From JAPPHA01 sp963662705 (lineage in GTDB: Bacteria; Pseudomonadota; Alphaproteobacteria; Rhodobacterales; Rhodobacteraceae), in NCBI GenBank assembly GCA_963662705.2, contig OY759767.1, positions 4,712,001-4,776,000 of the forward strand: a stretch of DNA of 64,000 nt, in the 5' to 3' direction. Under the pieces are notes generated by a model. It ran no database searches and was not told the origin of the DNA. It saw only the letters and a list, made by a program, of their open reading frames with translations. The position numbers and the translations under genes are program-made. Of this stretch, positions 34,959 to 44,082 are shown one piece after another (within the stretch, counting starts at the first letter, position 1; each line of letters opens with the position of its first letter).

Positions 34959-35861
34959 GTGCCGGTGCTGAACCACCTCGACCACCTGGAATCCGAAAGT
35001 ATCCACATCATTCGGGAAGTGGTGGCGGAATTCCGTCATCCGGTCCTGCTGTATTCGATCGGCAAGGACTCGGCGGTCCTGCTGCACCTGGCCCTCAAGG
35101 CATTCGCGCCGGGCAAGTTGCCTTTCCCGCTCCTGCACGTGGACACCACGTGGAAGTTTCGGGAAATGATCCGGTTTCGTGACGAGACCGCGGCAAGGCT
35201 TGGCCTCGAGATGATCGTTCATGTCAACCAGGACGGCCTGGCCCGCAAGGTCGGCCCGATCAGCCACGGGTCTCGGGTGCACACGGACATCATGAAAACC
35301 GAGGCATTGAAACAGGCGCTGGATCTGCATGGCTTCGACGCGGCCTTCGGTGGTGCGCGGCGAGACGAGGAAAGGTCTCGCGCCAAGGAACGGGTTTTTT
35401 CCTTCAGGGGAGCTTCGCACCGCTGGGACCCAAAGAACCAGCGCCCCGAGTTCTGGAACCTCTACAACACGCGCATCGCTCCGGGAGAAGGCGTACGCGT
35501 GTTTCCCCTGTCAAACTGGACCGAACTCGATGTCTGGCACTACATCGAGCGGGAGAACATTCCGCTGGTTTCACTTTACTTTTCTGCCCCGAGACCGATC
35601 GTCAGGCGGAACGGCCTGCTGATCATGGTTGACGACGACCGGCTGGTGCTCGAGCCGGGCGAAGAGCCGGCCGAGCTGCAGGTACGGTTTCGAACCCTCG
35701 GGTGTTATCCGCTTACCGGGGCAATCGAATCCAAGGCTGGTACCGTTCAGGACATCATATTGGAGTTGACGCAGAGCCGCTCCTCGGAACGCGAGGTCCG
35801 CGCCATCGACAACGACCGGGTTGGTTCCATGGAAAAGAAGAAGCAGGAGGGATATTTCTGA
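34959..35861 (+). CDS. cysD: sulfate adenylyltransferase subunit 2
   Basis: A 300-residue ATP sulfurylase catalytic subunit that forms adenosine 5'-phosphosulfate from sulfate and ATP. The PP-loop is LLYSIGKDSAVLLHLA. Conserved neighbours are LHVDTTWKFREMI, AAFGGARRDEERSRAKERVFSFR and FPLSNWTELDVWHYIERENIPLVSLYF. The GTG at 34959 is selected because GGAAAGG precedes it and the protein then starts at HLDHLESESIHIIREV, as in the family. Its stop (TGA) overlaps the cysNC ATG by one base. Confidence 0.93.
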   Translation: MPVLNHLDHLESESIHIIREVVAEFRHPVLLYSIGKDSAVLLHLALKAFAPGKLPFPLLHVDTTWKFREMIRFRDETAARLGLEMIVHVNQDGLARKVGPISHGSRVHTDIMKTEALKQALDLHGFDAAFGGARRDEERSRAKERVFSFRGASHRWDPKNQRPEFWNLYNTRIAPGEGVRVFPLSNWTELDVWHYIERENIPLVSLYFSAPRPIVRRNGLLIMVDDDRLVLEPGEEPAELQVRFRTLGCYPLTGAIESKAGTVQDIILELTQSRSSEREVRAIDNDRVGSMEKKKQEGYF

Positions 35862-37771
35862 TGTCTTCGAACGCTGGACCCGGCGCCGCTACGCAGGAAA
35901 TCGGCACTGTTCTGGCAAGACAGGACGTCAAGGACCAGCTTCGGTTCATCATTTGTGGTTCGGTCGATGACGGCAAATCGACTCTCCTCGGCCGATTGCT
36001 TTACGATTCGAGGAACATTTTCGACGACCAGATTTCGGCCGCCGAGTCGGAAAGCCGGGTATACGGCACCCAGGGAGACTCGGTCGATCTCGCCCTGCTG
36101 CTGGACGGCCTGCAGGCGGAACGTGAACAGGGTATCACCATCGACGTTGCCTACCGTTACTTTGAAACCCCCAAACGCAAGTTCATCGCGATCGATGCGC
36201 CGGGCCACGAACAGTACACGAGAAACATGGCGACAGGAGCGTCGAATGCCGATGTCGCGCTGGTTCTCGTCGATGCACGAAACGGCGTTGTGACGCAAAC
36301 CCGCCGACACAGTCATATCATCGCGTTGATGGGGATCCGCCGCGTCATCCTTGCGGTCAACAAGATAGACCTCGTCGACTACGACCGGCGTGTCTATTCC
36401 GACATCGTCCGGGAATACCAGGCCGTTGCCCGCGACCTCGGGACCGAAGAGATCAATGCGGTTCCGGTGTCGGCACTGACCGGCGAGAATGTCTTTACAG
36501 CTTGCGGGAACACGCCGTGGCATGGCGGCCCGACCTTGCTTGAACTGCTAGAGAATGTCGAAGTGAGGCGTGACGAATTGGCGGCTGCATTTCGCCTGCC
36601 GGTCCAATGGGTCAATCGGCCAAATCCCGAATTTCGCGGCTACAGCGGAACCGTCGCTTCCGGGCATGTCGAGCGCGGCATGAGTGTCGTCGCCAGCCCG
36701 TCGGGCAGGCAATCTACGGTTGAGCGCATTCTCGGGCCGTCGGGCGACCTCGAAAAGGCGATCGCCGGCCAGTCTATAACCATCGTGCTGGCCGACGAGA
36801 TCGATGTCAGCCGCGGTGAAATGATTGCGGGCACCGACAGCCCGCCCGAGTTCGCCGATCAATTTGCGGTGCACCTGATTTGGACGGATTCGCAGCCCAT
36901 GCTGCCGGAACGTTCCTATTCGGCCCGTTTTGCCAGCGCCTCCGGAATCGCGCAGATCACGGATCTCACCCACCGAATTGACGTCAATACCCGGAACCGA
37001 CTGGCGGCCAAGACGCTTGAGCTGAACGAAATCGGCTACTGCAAGATCACGCTGGACCATGCCATTCCATTCGATCCCTATTCGGTAAACCGCCGAACGG
37101 GCAGTTTCGTGCTGATCGACAGGTTTTCCAATGCCACCGTTGGCGCTGGAGTGATCGATTTCGCGCTCCGTCGCGCGAGCAATATTTCCTGGCAGGAGAT
37201 GAAGGTCGACAAGGCGACGCGGGCACGCGCGACCGCTCAGAGACCATGCATCCTGTGGTTGACCGGATTGTCGGGGGCAGGCAAGTCGACCATTGCCGAC
37301 CGCCTGGAACAGAAGCTCCAGTCACTCGGCCGGTTCACCTATCTTCTGGACGGCGACAATGTCCGCCACGGCCTCAACAAGGACCTCGGCTTTACCGAAG
37401 AAGATCGGGTGGAAAACATCCGCCGGATTGCCGAAGTCGCGCGGCTGATGGTTGACGCGGGTCTCATCGTCATCGTCTCCTTCATCTCGCCGTTCCGTTC
37501 GGAGCGCCAGATGGCGCGATCGATGGTGGAAGACGGCGAGTTCTTCGAAATTTTTGTCGATACGCCTCTCGAAGTTTGCGAGGAACGGGATCCGAAAGGT
37601 TTGTACGCCAAGGCCCGGCAAGGCATTCTCGCCAATTTCACCGGAATCGACTCTCCGTATGAACCACCCGAGAGACCGGACTTGCGCATCAACACGACGA
37701 AGGTGACGGCCGACGAAGCCGCGGATGACGTTATCGGATTCCTGAGGAGTAAGGGGGCTGGTTTCGGTTGA
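35861..37771 (+). CDS. cysNC: bifunctional sulfate adenylyltransferase subunit 1 / APS kinase
   Basis: A 636-residue fusion. The N-terminal CysN GTPase shows GSVDDGKSTLLGRLLYDS (P-loop), EREQGITIDVAY, DAPGHEQYTRNM and NKIDLVDYD. The C-terminal CysC (from about residue 460) has GLSGAGKSTIADRLEQKL, DGDNVRHGLNKDLGF and the adenylylsulfate-binding FISPFRSERQMAR. It makes APS with CysD, then PAPS. The start overlaps the cysD stop by one base. No PAPS reductase gene lies in the window, so the role could be assimilation or sulfation. Confidence 0.94.
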   Translation: MSSNAGPGAATQEIGTVLARQDVKDQLRFIICGSVDDGKSTLLGRLLYDSRNIFDDQISAAESESRVYGTQGDSVDLALLLDGLQAEREQGITIDVAYRYFETPKRKFIAIDAPGHEQYTRNMATGASNADVALVLVDARNGVVTQTRRHSHIIALMGIRRVILAVNKIDLVDYDRRVYSDIVREYQAVARDLGTEEINAVPVSALTGENVFTACGNTPWHGGPTLLELLENVEVRRDELAAAFRLPVQWVNRPNPEFRGYSGTVASGHVERGMSVVASPSGRQSTVERILGPSGDLEKAIAGQSITIVLADEIDVSRGEMIAGTDSPPEFADQFAVHLIWTDSQPMLPERSYSARFASASGIAQITDLTHRIDVNTRNRLAAKTLELNEIGYCKITLDHAIPFDPYSVNRRTGSFVLIDRFSNATVGAGVIDFALRRASNISWQEMKVDKATRARATAQRPCILWLTGLSGAGKSTIADRLEQKLQSLGRFTYLLDGDNVRHGLNKDLGFTEEDRVENIRRIAEVARLMVDAGLIVIVSFISPFRSERQMARSMVEDGEFFEIFVDTPLEVCEERDPKGLYAKARQGILANFTGIDSPYEPPERPDLRINTTKVTADEAADDVIGFLRSKGAGFG

Positions 37772-38114
37772 ACCGGGGCGCGGGAGAGGCACCCGAGTAC
37801 GCTCCCGGTCGGGAACGAGGTTTCACAACCGCCCGAAGGACGGTAGCGCGAGCGGTCGCATGCGACCGGACCGAACAGCGTCAGCGCATGGCCGGTCGAG
37901 GCTTCGGCCGTCCTACAGGTCTCGCCCCCGACATCCGGGGACACGCCATGATTGTGATCTTTTCAACGGAATCGCAGGGCCGAGCAGGAGATGTCGTTGA
38001 GTCGGTCGCGAAACGCCAGGTTTCATCACGACTTTGCGTCTTTCATCGTTACGGATCCTGGCAGGAGACCTCTCAATTTCCGCGATGCCCGAAAAAACGG
38101 CGGGCGGGCGGGCA
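37772..38114. other. gap between cysNC and the convergent IMPase-family gene
   Basis: Both neighbours end toward this stretch. No frame with recognisable features, no tRNA and no strong hairpin with a T run was found. Confidence 0.35.
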
Positions 38115-38945
38115 TCACGAAGCCAGTGCGGCGAAAACCTCTTGTAGTGCTGCCCAGCGCGTGCGGTTTCGAGCAACCAGAAGTTGGCCGGTTGTTCTGC
38201 TCGCCCGGTAGCGGCTTCCATCCGCCAGCATCGCGGCAAATCCGCCGGCCTCGCGGTAAACCAGTTCGCCGGCGGCGTGGTCCCACGGTTTCATCAGGCC
38301 CGAAATGCCGAAATCACAGGCACCCATGGCAAGGAGCCAGTACTCAAAACACGAACAACGGAGGGACATCGTCCGATCGAATTCAACAAGCCGGAGCGCC
38401 AGTTTTTTCCGCGCCGCGGATGGGAACAAATGCAGCGGCACGAGGCCGACGGTTCCGCATCCCGTCCTGTCTATCAAAAGCCTGCGTTTGGCGCCGCTTG
38501 AGGAACAATAGAACGCACCCCCTCCGGAACTGGCCCGAATCCATTCATCCGAAATCGGGTCGTACAGGAGTCCGAATGTCGTCTGTTCGTTTTCGACAAC
38601 GGCCAGGATGACGCCGAAGAGCGGCAAGCCATTTGCAAAATTCCATGTACCGTCAATTGGGTCGATGATCACTGCGAGACTTGCTTCGGGAAGCGCACCC
38701 AGAATGCCCGCGTCTTCATCCACCGCCTCTTCACCTATGACCAATGCACCCGGGAGCAGCTTCGCGGCCGCCTCCGAAATGACCCGTTCGGCGGCACGGT
38801 CAGCAATGGTCACAAGATCATCTGGGCCGGATTTCGTGTCGATCTCCTCACTGGCCGTGTCGCGAAACCGGGGCATGATCTGGGCACGGGCAGCGAAGCG
38901 CACAGCCTGGATCAATCCTTCGACGACGCTTTCCGTCACCGGCAT
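38115..38945 (-). CDS. inositol-monophosphatase-family phosphatase
   Basis: A 276-residue metal-dependent phosphatase. Metal-site motifs are GEEAVDED (Glu), IDPIDGTWNFANGLP (the IMPase signature) and LMKPWDHAAGELVYREAGG (C-terminal Asp). The family includes inositol monophosphatase, histidinol phosphatase and CysQ (PAP phosphatase). It lies 29 bp behind a DUF1868 gene in the Ugp-like operon, which suggests dephosphorylation of something taken up. Convergent cysDNC next door leaves CysQ as an alternative role. Sequence alone does not decide. Confidence 0.88.
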   Translation of the reverse strand: MPVTESVVEGLIQAVRFAARAQIMPRFRDTASEEIDTKSGPDDLVTIADRAAERVISEAAAKLLPGALVIGEEAVDEDAGILGALPEASLAVIIDPIDGTWNFANGLPLFGVILAVVENEQTTFGLLYDPISDEWIRASSGGGAFYCSSSGAKRRLLIDRTGCGTVGLVPLHLFPSAARKKLALRLVEFDRTMSLRCSCFEYWLLAMGACDFGISGLMKPWDHAAGELVYREAGGFAAMLADGSRYRASRTTGQLLVARNRTRWAALQEVFAALAS

Positions 38946-38974
38946 CGTGTTCGTTTTCCCATCACTCCAAATCC

Positions 38975-39724
38975 TTATGTCAGAAGCTTTACCGGCTCGA
39001 AATGATGCATGTCGTCAAAGTTGCAGAACTCGACGGGACCAAGGTCGACGAGACCAATCTCATCCATGTATCTTTCGGCCATCTCCGCGCCAAGAGCCAC
39101 GATCCCCCGCGCAGTCGCCTCCGGCACCCACTCAAGCAAATACGCCAATGTGATGTGAAACACGTAGTCGTCAAAATCCTCAAATTCTATCCCGGTTGCA
39201 TCCCGAAGCGCGATCCGGGTTTCGCGCAGGGTTTGCTCCTCGTCTTCGGTGGCGCCCACCATGGTCAGGCTGCACCCGCCAAAGAGCCCGGCAACGCGTA
39301 TTCGGTGGCGCTGGGGTAGCGCGATCCCGTCGATGCGGCCAAGCAAGGCATTGGTTGCGTCATCACGCGAAAAATCTCGAGGCAGGCCTGTGGGCCATCT
39401 TGTGCCAAGTTTGGGCACGGGCGAGACGCCCTGGAACACTGTCATGTGAAAGCTTGCAGTCGGCAGGAAGGTAAAGAACTTCCGAAATGCACTCGCCTTC
39501 AACTCTGCCTGAAGAGCACAAATGGCCTCAAACGCCTTCGAGTTGCGATCAACATGGCAGATGAAGGTGTTTCCGGGCCAATTCTGTACGCGTCCATCGG
39601 TCGTGAACTTCCCGCCACCGCCCTCAAGTGAAACCCAGGGCGGGAGCGGAGCACCCGACAAACGGCCGGTGAGATATTTGATTTCATCAGGACGCCTCGG
39701 AGCCATCTTTTCCTTGTCGATCAC
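38975..39724 (-). CDS. DUF1868 protein, 2H-phosphoesterase-like
   Basis: A 249-residue DUF1868 protein. Two HxT motifs spaced as in 2H phosphoesterases are visible: ASFHMTVFQGV near residue 93 and YVFHITLAYLLEW near residue 188. These enzymes hydrolyse cyclic phosphates or phosphodiesters. The start is GTG at 39722-39724, overlapping the UgpC stop as GTGA; an ATG at 39706 preceded by AAGGA is also possible. Placement between a Ugp-type ATPase and an IMPase-family gene points to a phosphodiester substrate. The biochemical role is an inference. Confidence 0.8.
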   Translation of the reverse strand: MIDKEKMAPRRPDEIKYLTGRLSGAPLPPWVSLEGGGGKFTTDGRVQNWPGNTFICHVDRNSKAFEAICALQAELKASAFRKFFTFLPTASFHMTVFQGVSPVPKLGTRWPTGLPRDFSRDDATNALLGRIDGIALPQRHRIRVAGLFGGCSLTMVGATEDEEQTLRETRIALRDATGIEFEDFDDYVFHITLAYLLEWVPEATARGIVALGAEMAERYMDEIGLVDLGPVEFCNFDDMHHFEPVKLLT

Positions 39725-40767
39725 AACCGCAGACCATTCGCAGAATCAAACAGGTGAAGGTCTTTCTCGGGGAACGTGAGATTGAGTTGATCGAGACCCG
39801 CCAGTTCCGTCCCAATTGGTGTGGCGACGTTGACTTCCTGTCCGCCATTGAGGCGCACCACGAAAGAGGTGTGCGACCCGAGATCCTCGCGATAGATCAC
39901 CTCAGAGGCGATCACGCCTTCACCGATCCCGATTCTCTCCGGACGAATGCCGAGAACCACCGGGCCGGTTCGCCCGTGGGGTGCAATCCCCGTACCGTCC
40001 GCCAGCCGCAAATGACTGCCATCTCCGATGACCTCGATCAGGTTCATCGCGGGCGTACCGACAAAGCCGGCAACGAAGGTTGTCGCCGGTCGGTGGTATA
40101 TCTCATGCGGCGAGGCGAACTGCTCGACCCGTCCGTTGTTCAGGATCAGAACCCGGTCCGCCAAGGTCATGGCCTCGACTTGGTCATGGGTGACGAACAC
40201 GGTCGTTGCCCCGATGCGCTCGTGAAGTTCGCTCAACTCCATGCGCATGTCGTGGCGAAGCTGCGCGTCGAGGTTCGAGAGCGGTTCGTCGAACAGGAGC
40301 ACCTGCGGCTCGCGCACAATGGCGCGGGCAATGGCGACACGCTGGCGCTGGCCGCCGGATAGTTCCGACGGTCTCCGTTCCAGAAACCCTGAAAGTCCGA
40401 CGAAATCCGCCGCTGCATGCACCCTGCGTTTGCGATCGGGCCTGGGAACGCGCGCAACTTTCAGCGAGTAGCCGATGTTGGCGGCCACGCTCATATGCGG
40501 GTAGAGGGCGTAATTCTGGAACACCATGGCGCACCCCCGGTCCTTGGGTTCCACGTCCTGCACTTCTCGCTCGCCAATGAAAATCCTCCCCCCGCTCACC
40601 CGTTCCAGTCCTGCGATCATGTTGAGCAACGTGGATTTGCCGCAGCCGGATGGTCCGAGGATCACGGTGAACTCGCCGGCGGCAATCTCCGCAGTCAATT
40701 CGGGGATGACCTCAATCTTGCCGAAGCTCTTCTTCACGCAGTCAAGGCGGATTTCATTGGCGGTCAA
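39721..40767 (-). CDS. ugpC: Ugp-like ABC transporter ATP-binding protein
   Basis: A 348-residue UgpC/MalK-type ATPase. It shows Walker A GPSGCGKSTLLNMIAGLE, VFQNYALYPHMSV, signature LSGGQRQRVAIARAIV, Walker B VLLFDEPLSNLDAQL and the H-loop VFVTHDQVEAMTLADR. A C-terminal TOBE domain includes LGIRPERIGIGEG. It lies four bp after the UgpE-like permease gene. The sn-glycerol-3-phosphate assignment comes from the whole operon (SBP-A-E-C order) and is not proved by the ATPase itself. Confidence 0.85.
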   Translation of the reverse strand: MTANEIRLDCVKKSFGKIEVIPELTAEIAAGEFTVILGPSGCGKSTLLNMIAGLERVSGGRIFIGEREVQDVEPKDRGCAMVFQNYALYPHMSVAANIGYSLKVARVPRPDRKRRVHAAADFVGLSGFLERRPSELSGGQRQRVAIARAIVREPQVLLFDEPLSNLDAQLRHDMRMELSELHERIGATTVFVTHDQVEAMTLADRVLILNNGRVEQFASPHEIYHRPATTFVAGFVGTPAMNLIEVIGDGSHLRLADGTGIAPHGRTGPVVLGIRPERIGIGEGVIASEVIYREDLGSHTSFVVRLNGGQEVNVATPIGTELAGLDQLNLTFPEKDLHLFDSANGLRL

Positions 40768-40771
40768 AGGA

Positions 40772-41695
40772 TCATTTCTCCGAAAGGTTCATGCCCCGCA
40801 CAATCTGACGCTGCATGACGGCGATCAGAGTGACGGGGATGATGGAGACAAACAATGCCCCGGTCATGAGCAATGGCACTTCTGGGATACGCTCGGGATC
40901 CGTCGTGGCCAGCTTCGCAAGGCCCACGACTGCAGGTTGCGCGTCCGGAGTTGAAGCCGCGATCAGGGGCCACAGGTAGGAAGTCCAACCGCCGATGAAC
41001 CAGAACATGAAGGTGGCGATCAGTGGCGTCCAGGACAGCGGCAGCAGGATGTCGACCATGAAGCGGAGTGGACCGGCTCCGTCCATTGCCGCAGCCCTCG
41101 GCAGGTCGCGTGGCAAGGTCAGGAAGAACTGTCGGTAGATGAAGACGGACGTGCAGGAAGTGGCGATCGGCGCGGCGACACCGATATATGTGTCGAGCAG
41201 ACTCAGGCGCAGTTCCGGCACGCGAACGCCCGCGACCCTGTCGGCAAGCCAGTCGATTCCCGTCGACTTTACGATCCAGTTCACCGGCATGAGGACATTG
41301 GCGACGATCTGGTAGGTCGTGATGACAACCAGTTCCAGCGGGAGCATCACCGTGGCGATGGTTACCGCGAAGATAACCCGGTTCATCCGGTTTTCGAAGA
41401 AAACCAGTGCGAATGTCGCGGCGAAGGCAAAGGCGCATTTGATCGCGGCGACGAGAAGCGAAATCACAAAGGAGTTCCATAACTGCTTCGGGAGCTGGGT
41501 TTCGGTGACGATCAGTCGGATGTTGTCGAGAAAATGCCCACTGATCCGGAACCGGATCCCGCCCGCCTGGACGAATTGCTGGTAAGACTGTGTCGCTGTA
41601 ACGAACGCGATGACGAGCGGAGCAAGGACAAAAGCCATCCCCAAGAGGAGAAGCACGGTCGCGGTGCGATCTATTGCAGTGGCCTTCTCGATCAC
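40772..41695 (-). CDS. ugpE: Ugp-like ABC transporter permease (UgpE type)
   Basis: A 307-residue inner-membrane permease with six predicted spans. The N-terminus reads TATVLLLLGMAFVLAPLVIAFVTATQSYQQF. The EAA loop is LPRAAAMDGAGPLRFMVDILLPLSWTPLIATFMFWFIGGWTSYLWPLI, with the W-N/S-xYLWPL motif of CUT1 permeases. It follows the UgpA-like permease after five bases and precedes the ATPase by four, a tight operon. Confidence 0.85.
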   Translation of the reverse strand: MIEKATAIDRTATVLLLLGMAFVLAPLVIAFVTATQSYQQFVQAGGIRFRISGHFLDNIRLIVTETQLPKQLWNSFVISLLVAAIKCAFAFAATFALVFFENRMNRVIFAVTIATVMLPLELVVITTYQIVANVLMPVNWIVKSTGIDWLADRVAGVRVPELRLSLLDTYIGVAAPIATSCTSVFIYRQFFLTLPRDLPRAAAMDGAGPLRFMVDILLPLSWTPLIATFMFWFIGGWTSYLWPLIAASTPDAQPAVVGLAKLATTDPERIPEVPLLMTGALFVSIIPVTLIAVMQRQIVRGMNLSEK

Positions 41696-41700
41696 CCCGA

Positions 41701-42582
41701 CTACCGTTCGTACTTGACGTGTTTCTCGAGCCGAAACTGGAGGAGAACCATGGCGATCACGAAAATCATGAGCAAAACGGTCTGCGTAGCCGCACCGGAC
41801 AGGTCATAGGCTTTGAAGCCATCAACGTAGATCTTGTAGATCAAGAGCGTCGTCGCCTCACCCGGCCCGCCTTGGGTCATCGTGTCGATCAGCCCGAAGG
41901 CTTCGACCACCGTACCCACGAATTCCAGCACGAAAGTCAGGAATAGCTGGGGGGTGAGGAGCGGCAATTGAATGTCGAGGATTCTCCGCCAGGACCCTGC
42001 CCCGTCCATCGCCGCCGACTTGGTCAGCGTATCGGGAATGGCCTGCAGACCCGACAGCAGAATGACGAAATTGAAGGGAATGCCGTTCCAGACCTGCGCC
42101 ACCACGATCGTCGCAAAGGCATCGTTCCCGTCGATCCGTGGGTTCCAGAGCCCGGGAAACACATCGTTGATTGGCGAGAAGATCCCCAGGAACGGGTTGA
42201 AAATGAACACGAAGACAACACCGATCGAGGCGCCTGCCACGGCCTTTGGCCAGATGATGATGTTGCGCGCGGCTTGAGACAGGCGCAATTCACGATCGGC
42301 AGCAAGGGCGAGGGCGAGCGAAATGCCGATCGCGAGCCCCGGCGCGATGACCATGAAAACGACCGTGCGCCGCAGGGCCTCCCAATACACCGGGTCGGAC
42401 AACACGCGCGAAAAGTTCTGCATTCCCACAAATTGCGAGCCTCCCCCGAATGGACGTTCGAGGAAGAACGACCAGAAGAAGGCGAGACCTACGGGGACGT
42501 AGAAAAACAGGAAAATCAGAATCAGGATTGGCGCGACCAACATTGCGTAGGTCATGCGCCCGACATAGAAGCCTTGTCGCAT
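41701..42582 (-). CDS. ugpA: Ugp-like ABC transporter permease (UgpA type)
   Basis: A 293-residue permease. TYAMLVAPILILIFLFFYVPVGLAFFWSFF opens the protein, then QFVGMQNFSRVLSDPVYWEALRRTVVF, the UgpA-like second region. The EAA-type loop is TLTKSAAMDGAGSWRRILDIQLPLLTPQLFLTFV, and EAFGLIDTMTQGGPGEATTLLIYKIYVDGF is the conserved late segment. It is separated from the SBP gene by 55 bp containing a perfect stem-loop. Confidence 0.87.
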   Translation of the reverse strand: MRQGFYVGRMTYAMLVAPILILIFLFFYVPVGLAFFWSFFLERPFGGGSQFVGMQNFSRVLSDPVYWEALRRTVVFMVIAPGLAIGISLALALAADRELRLSQAARNIIIWPKAVAGASIGVVFVFIFNPFLGIFSPINDVFPGLWNPRIDGNDAFATIVVAQVWNGIPFNFVILLSGLQAIPDTLTKSAAMDGAGSWRRILDIQLPLLTPQLFLTFVLEFVGTVVEAFGLIDTMTQGGPGEATTLLIYKIYVDGFKAYDLSGAATQTVLLMIFVIAMVLLQFRLEKHVKYER

Positions 42583-42598
42583 CTAGCCTGCCTTGCAA

Positions 42599-42625
42599 GT
42601 ACCGGCGGACCATGCCCGCCGGTAC
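42599..42625 (-). terminator. intercistronic stem-loop after the Ugp-like SBP gene
   Basis: GTACCGGCGG (42599-42608) pairs perfectly with CCGCCGGTAC (42616-42625) around a seven-base loop, between the SBP stop and the ugpA start. With no T run it is more likely an mRNA-stability or partial-termination element. Confidence 0.6.
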
Positions 42626-42637
42626 GATGATTGTCCA

Positions 42638-43936
42638 TCAGGGAAGTTCGGCACCCTGATAGGTCTGCTCGAAGCGGCGTAGAAGTTCGTTTCCACGGGC
42701 CGCGGCATTGTCCAGCGCAGCCTGCATTTCTTGCTCACCGTTCAATGCCGTGGTCACTTCCTGAATGAAGATGTCGCGGAACTGGACGTAGAACCCGAGA
42801 CGAATGCCGCGGCTGTTGGCGTCGCCCGGCATGTTGAGCGAAGCAACGCCAACGTCGGCGGTTGCGAATTCGGGCTCGCCGGCCATCTCGCTGGCCTTGA
42901 GGGTTTCGAGGGCCGCTTTGGTCACCGGCACGTAGCCGGTGTGTCGGGTAAACGCAATCTGCTGGTCATGCTCCCGGATGAAGTTCAGAAACGCGCGGGC
43001 TGCGTCGTAGCTGGCATCATCATGGTCCTTCATGACCCAGATCGAAGCCCCGCCTATCAGCGTGTTTCGACGCTCGTAACCTTCGTATATCGGGGCGAAG
43101 CCGATGCCGACGGCGTCGCCAAGCGCGGCCAGTGCGCCACCATATGCGGCAGAAGAGGTTTCAAGCATCGCGCATTCGCCAGCATTGAATCCATTTCTGC
43201 CAGCCGGTGTGTCGGCGGGAAGGCGAAACAGGCCCTCGTCCCGCCAGGCGGCGATATTGACCAGATGCTCCGCGACGAGACCGGTGTTGAACGTGTACTC
43301 GGCATCCAGTCCACCATAACCGTTGTTGTTCGAAGCGATTGCTTCGCCATGACGGGCCGAGAACTGCTCAAGCGAGAACCAGGGATGCACGCGTTGCAGT
43401 ACCGGGCAGGCGTGACCATTGTCTTTCAGCTTGCGCGCAACCTCCACGACGCCCGCGTAAGTCTCCGGAATCTCTGTGACGCCCACTTCGCCGAGCATCT
43501 CCATGTTCGCATAAAAGATCATGGTCGAACCGTTATAGGGCTGAGAGTAGAGTTCACCGGTCGAGGTCTCATAATAAGACCGCGCGCCGCCAATATAGTC
43601 GTCCCATGCCACGTCCGGCATGATCGCCTCGACCGACAGGACGGCGCCCGAAAGCATCAGGTCCAGCGTTCCTGCGTCGAAGAACTGGATGAGCACCGGG
43701 TGCTCACTGGTCCGGTAAGCGGCAATGGCTTTCTGCATGCCCGCTTCGTAGCCACCTTGACCGACACAGGTGATGCCATGGGCGTCCTGAGCGGCATTGA
43801 AGGCGTCGCAGGCGTTTTGGATGGCTTCTTCGACCCGGCCGGTATTTCCATACCAAAACTCGATTTCGGCGGCGTTTGCCGCCGGCACCGCAGCACTCAG
43901 AGCAAGAGCGAGCGCGGCGAAAAATTTGGTTTTCAT
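42638..43936 (-). CDS. ugpB: Ugp-like ABC solute-binding protein
   Basis: A 432-residue periplasmic binding protein. The signal peptide is MKTKFFAALALALSAAVPAANA and the mature start AEIEFWYG. UgpB-like segments are YRTSEHPVLIQFFDAGTLDLML, LYSQPYNGSTMIFYANMEMLGEVGV, HPWFSLEQFSARHGEAIA (position of the UgpB ligand tryptophan region) and RHTGYVPVTKAALE. It is first in the operon, behind a 27-bp palindrome shared with the divergent ROK regulator. The ligand is likely a glycerophosphate-like compound, inferred from family resemblance and the phosphoesterase genes. Confidence 0.85.
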   Translation of the reverse strand: MKTKFFAALALALSAAVPAANAAEIEFWYGNTGRVEEAIQNACDAFNAAQDAHGITCVGQGGYEAGMQKAIAAYRTSEHPVLIQFFDAGTLDLMLSGAVLSVEAIMPDVAWDDYIGGARSYYETSTGELYSQPYNGSTMIFYANMEMLGEVGVTEIPETYAGVVEVARKLKDNGHACPVLQRVHPWFSLEQFSARHGEAIASNNNGYGGLDAEYTFNTGLVAEHLVNIAAWRDEGLFRLPADTPAGRNGFNAGECAMLETSSAAYGGALAALGDAVGIGFAPIYEGYERRNTLIGGASIWVMKDHDDASYDAARAFLNFIREHDQQIAFTRHTGYVPVTKAALETLKASEMAGEPEFATADVGVASLNMPGDANSRGIRLGFYVQFRDIFIQEVTTALNGEQEMQAALDNAAARGNELLRRFEQTYQGAELP

Positions 43937-43982
43937 GGGAGCCTCCTAGGGTTTCGTAACAGTGGACCACATGTCCGAATCC

Positions 43983-44009
43983 CATTATTACACATAAAGT
44001 GTAATAATG
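43983..44009. promoter_or_regulatory. 27-bp palindromic operator between ugpB and the ROK gene
   Basis: CATTATTACAC (43983-43993) and GTGTAATAATG (43999-44009) form perfect 11-bp arms around ATAAA. It is AT-rich in a GC-rich context and lies 46 bp upstream of ugpB and 73 bp upstream of the regulator, placed to control both promoters. ROK regulators bind such palindromes. Confidence 0.75.
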
Positions 44010-44082
44010 TCGCGCCAAAATTTCGGAATACTTTTCGGAGTTGACCCGTTCCGTTTTGTTCTGTTTTCGGTAGGGTTCTGCC

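Noticed and set aside
42731..44044. 437-codon plus-strand frame over ugpB
   Set aside because: It covers the SBP gene in antisense and runs through the operator palindrome; no domain is recognisable.
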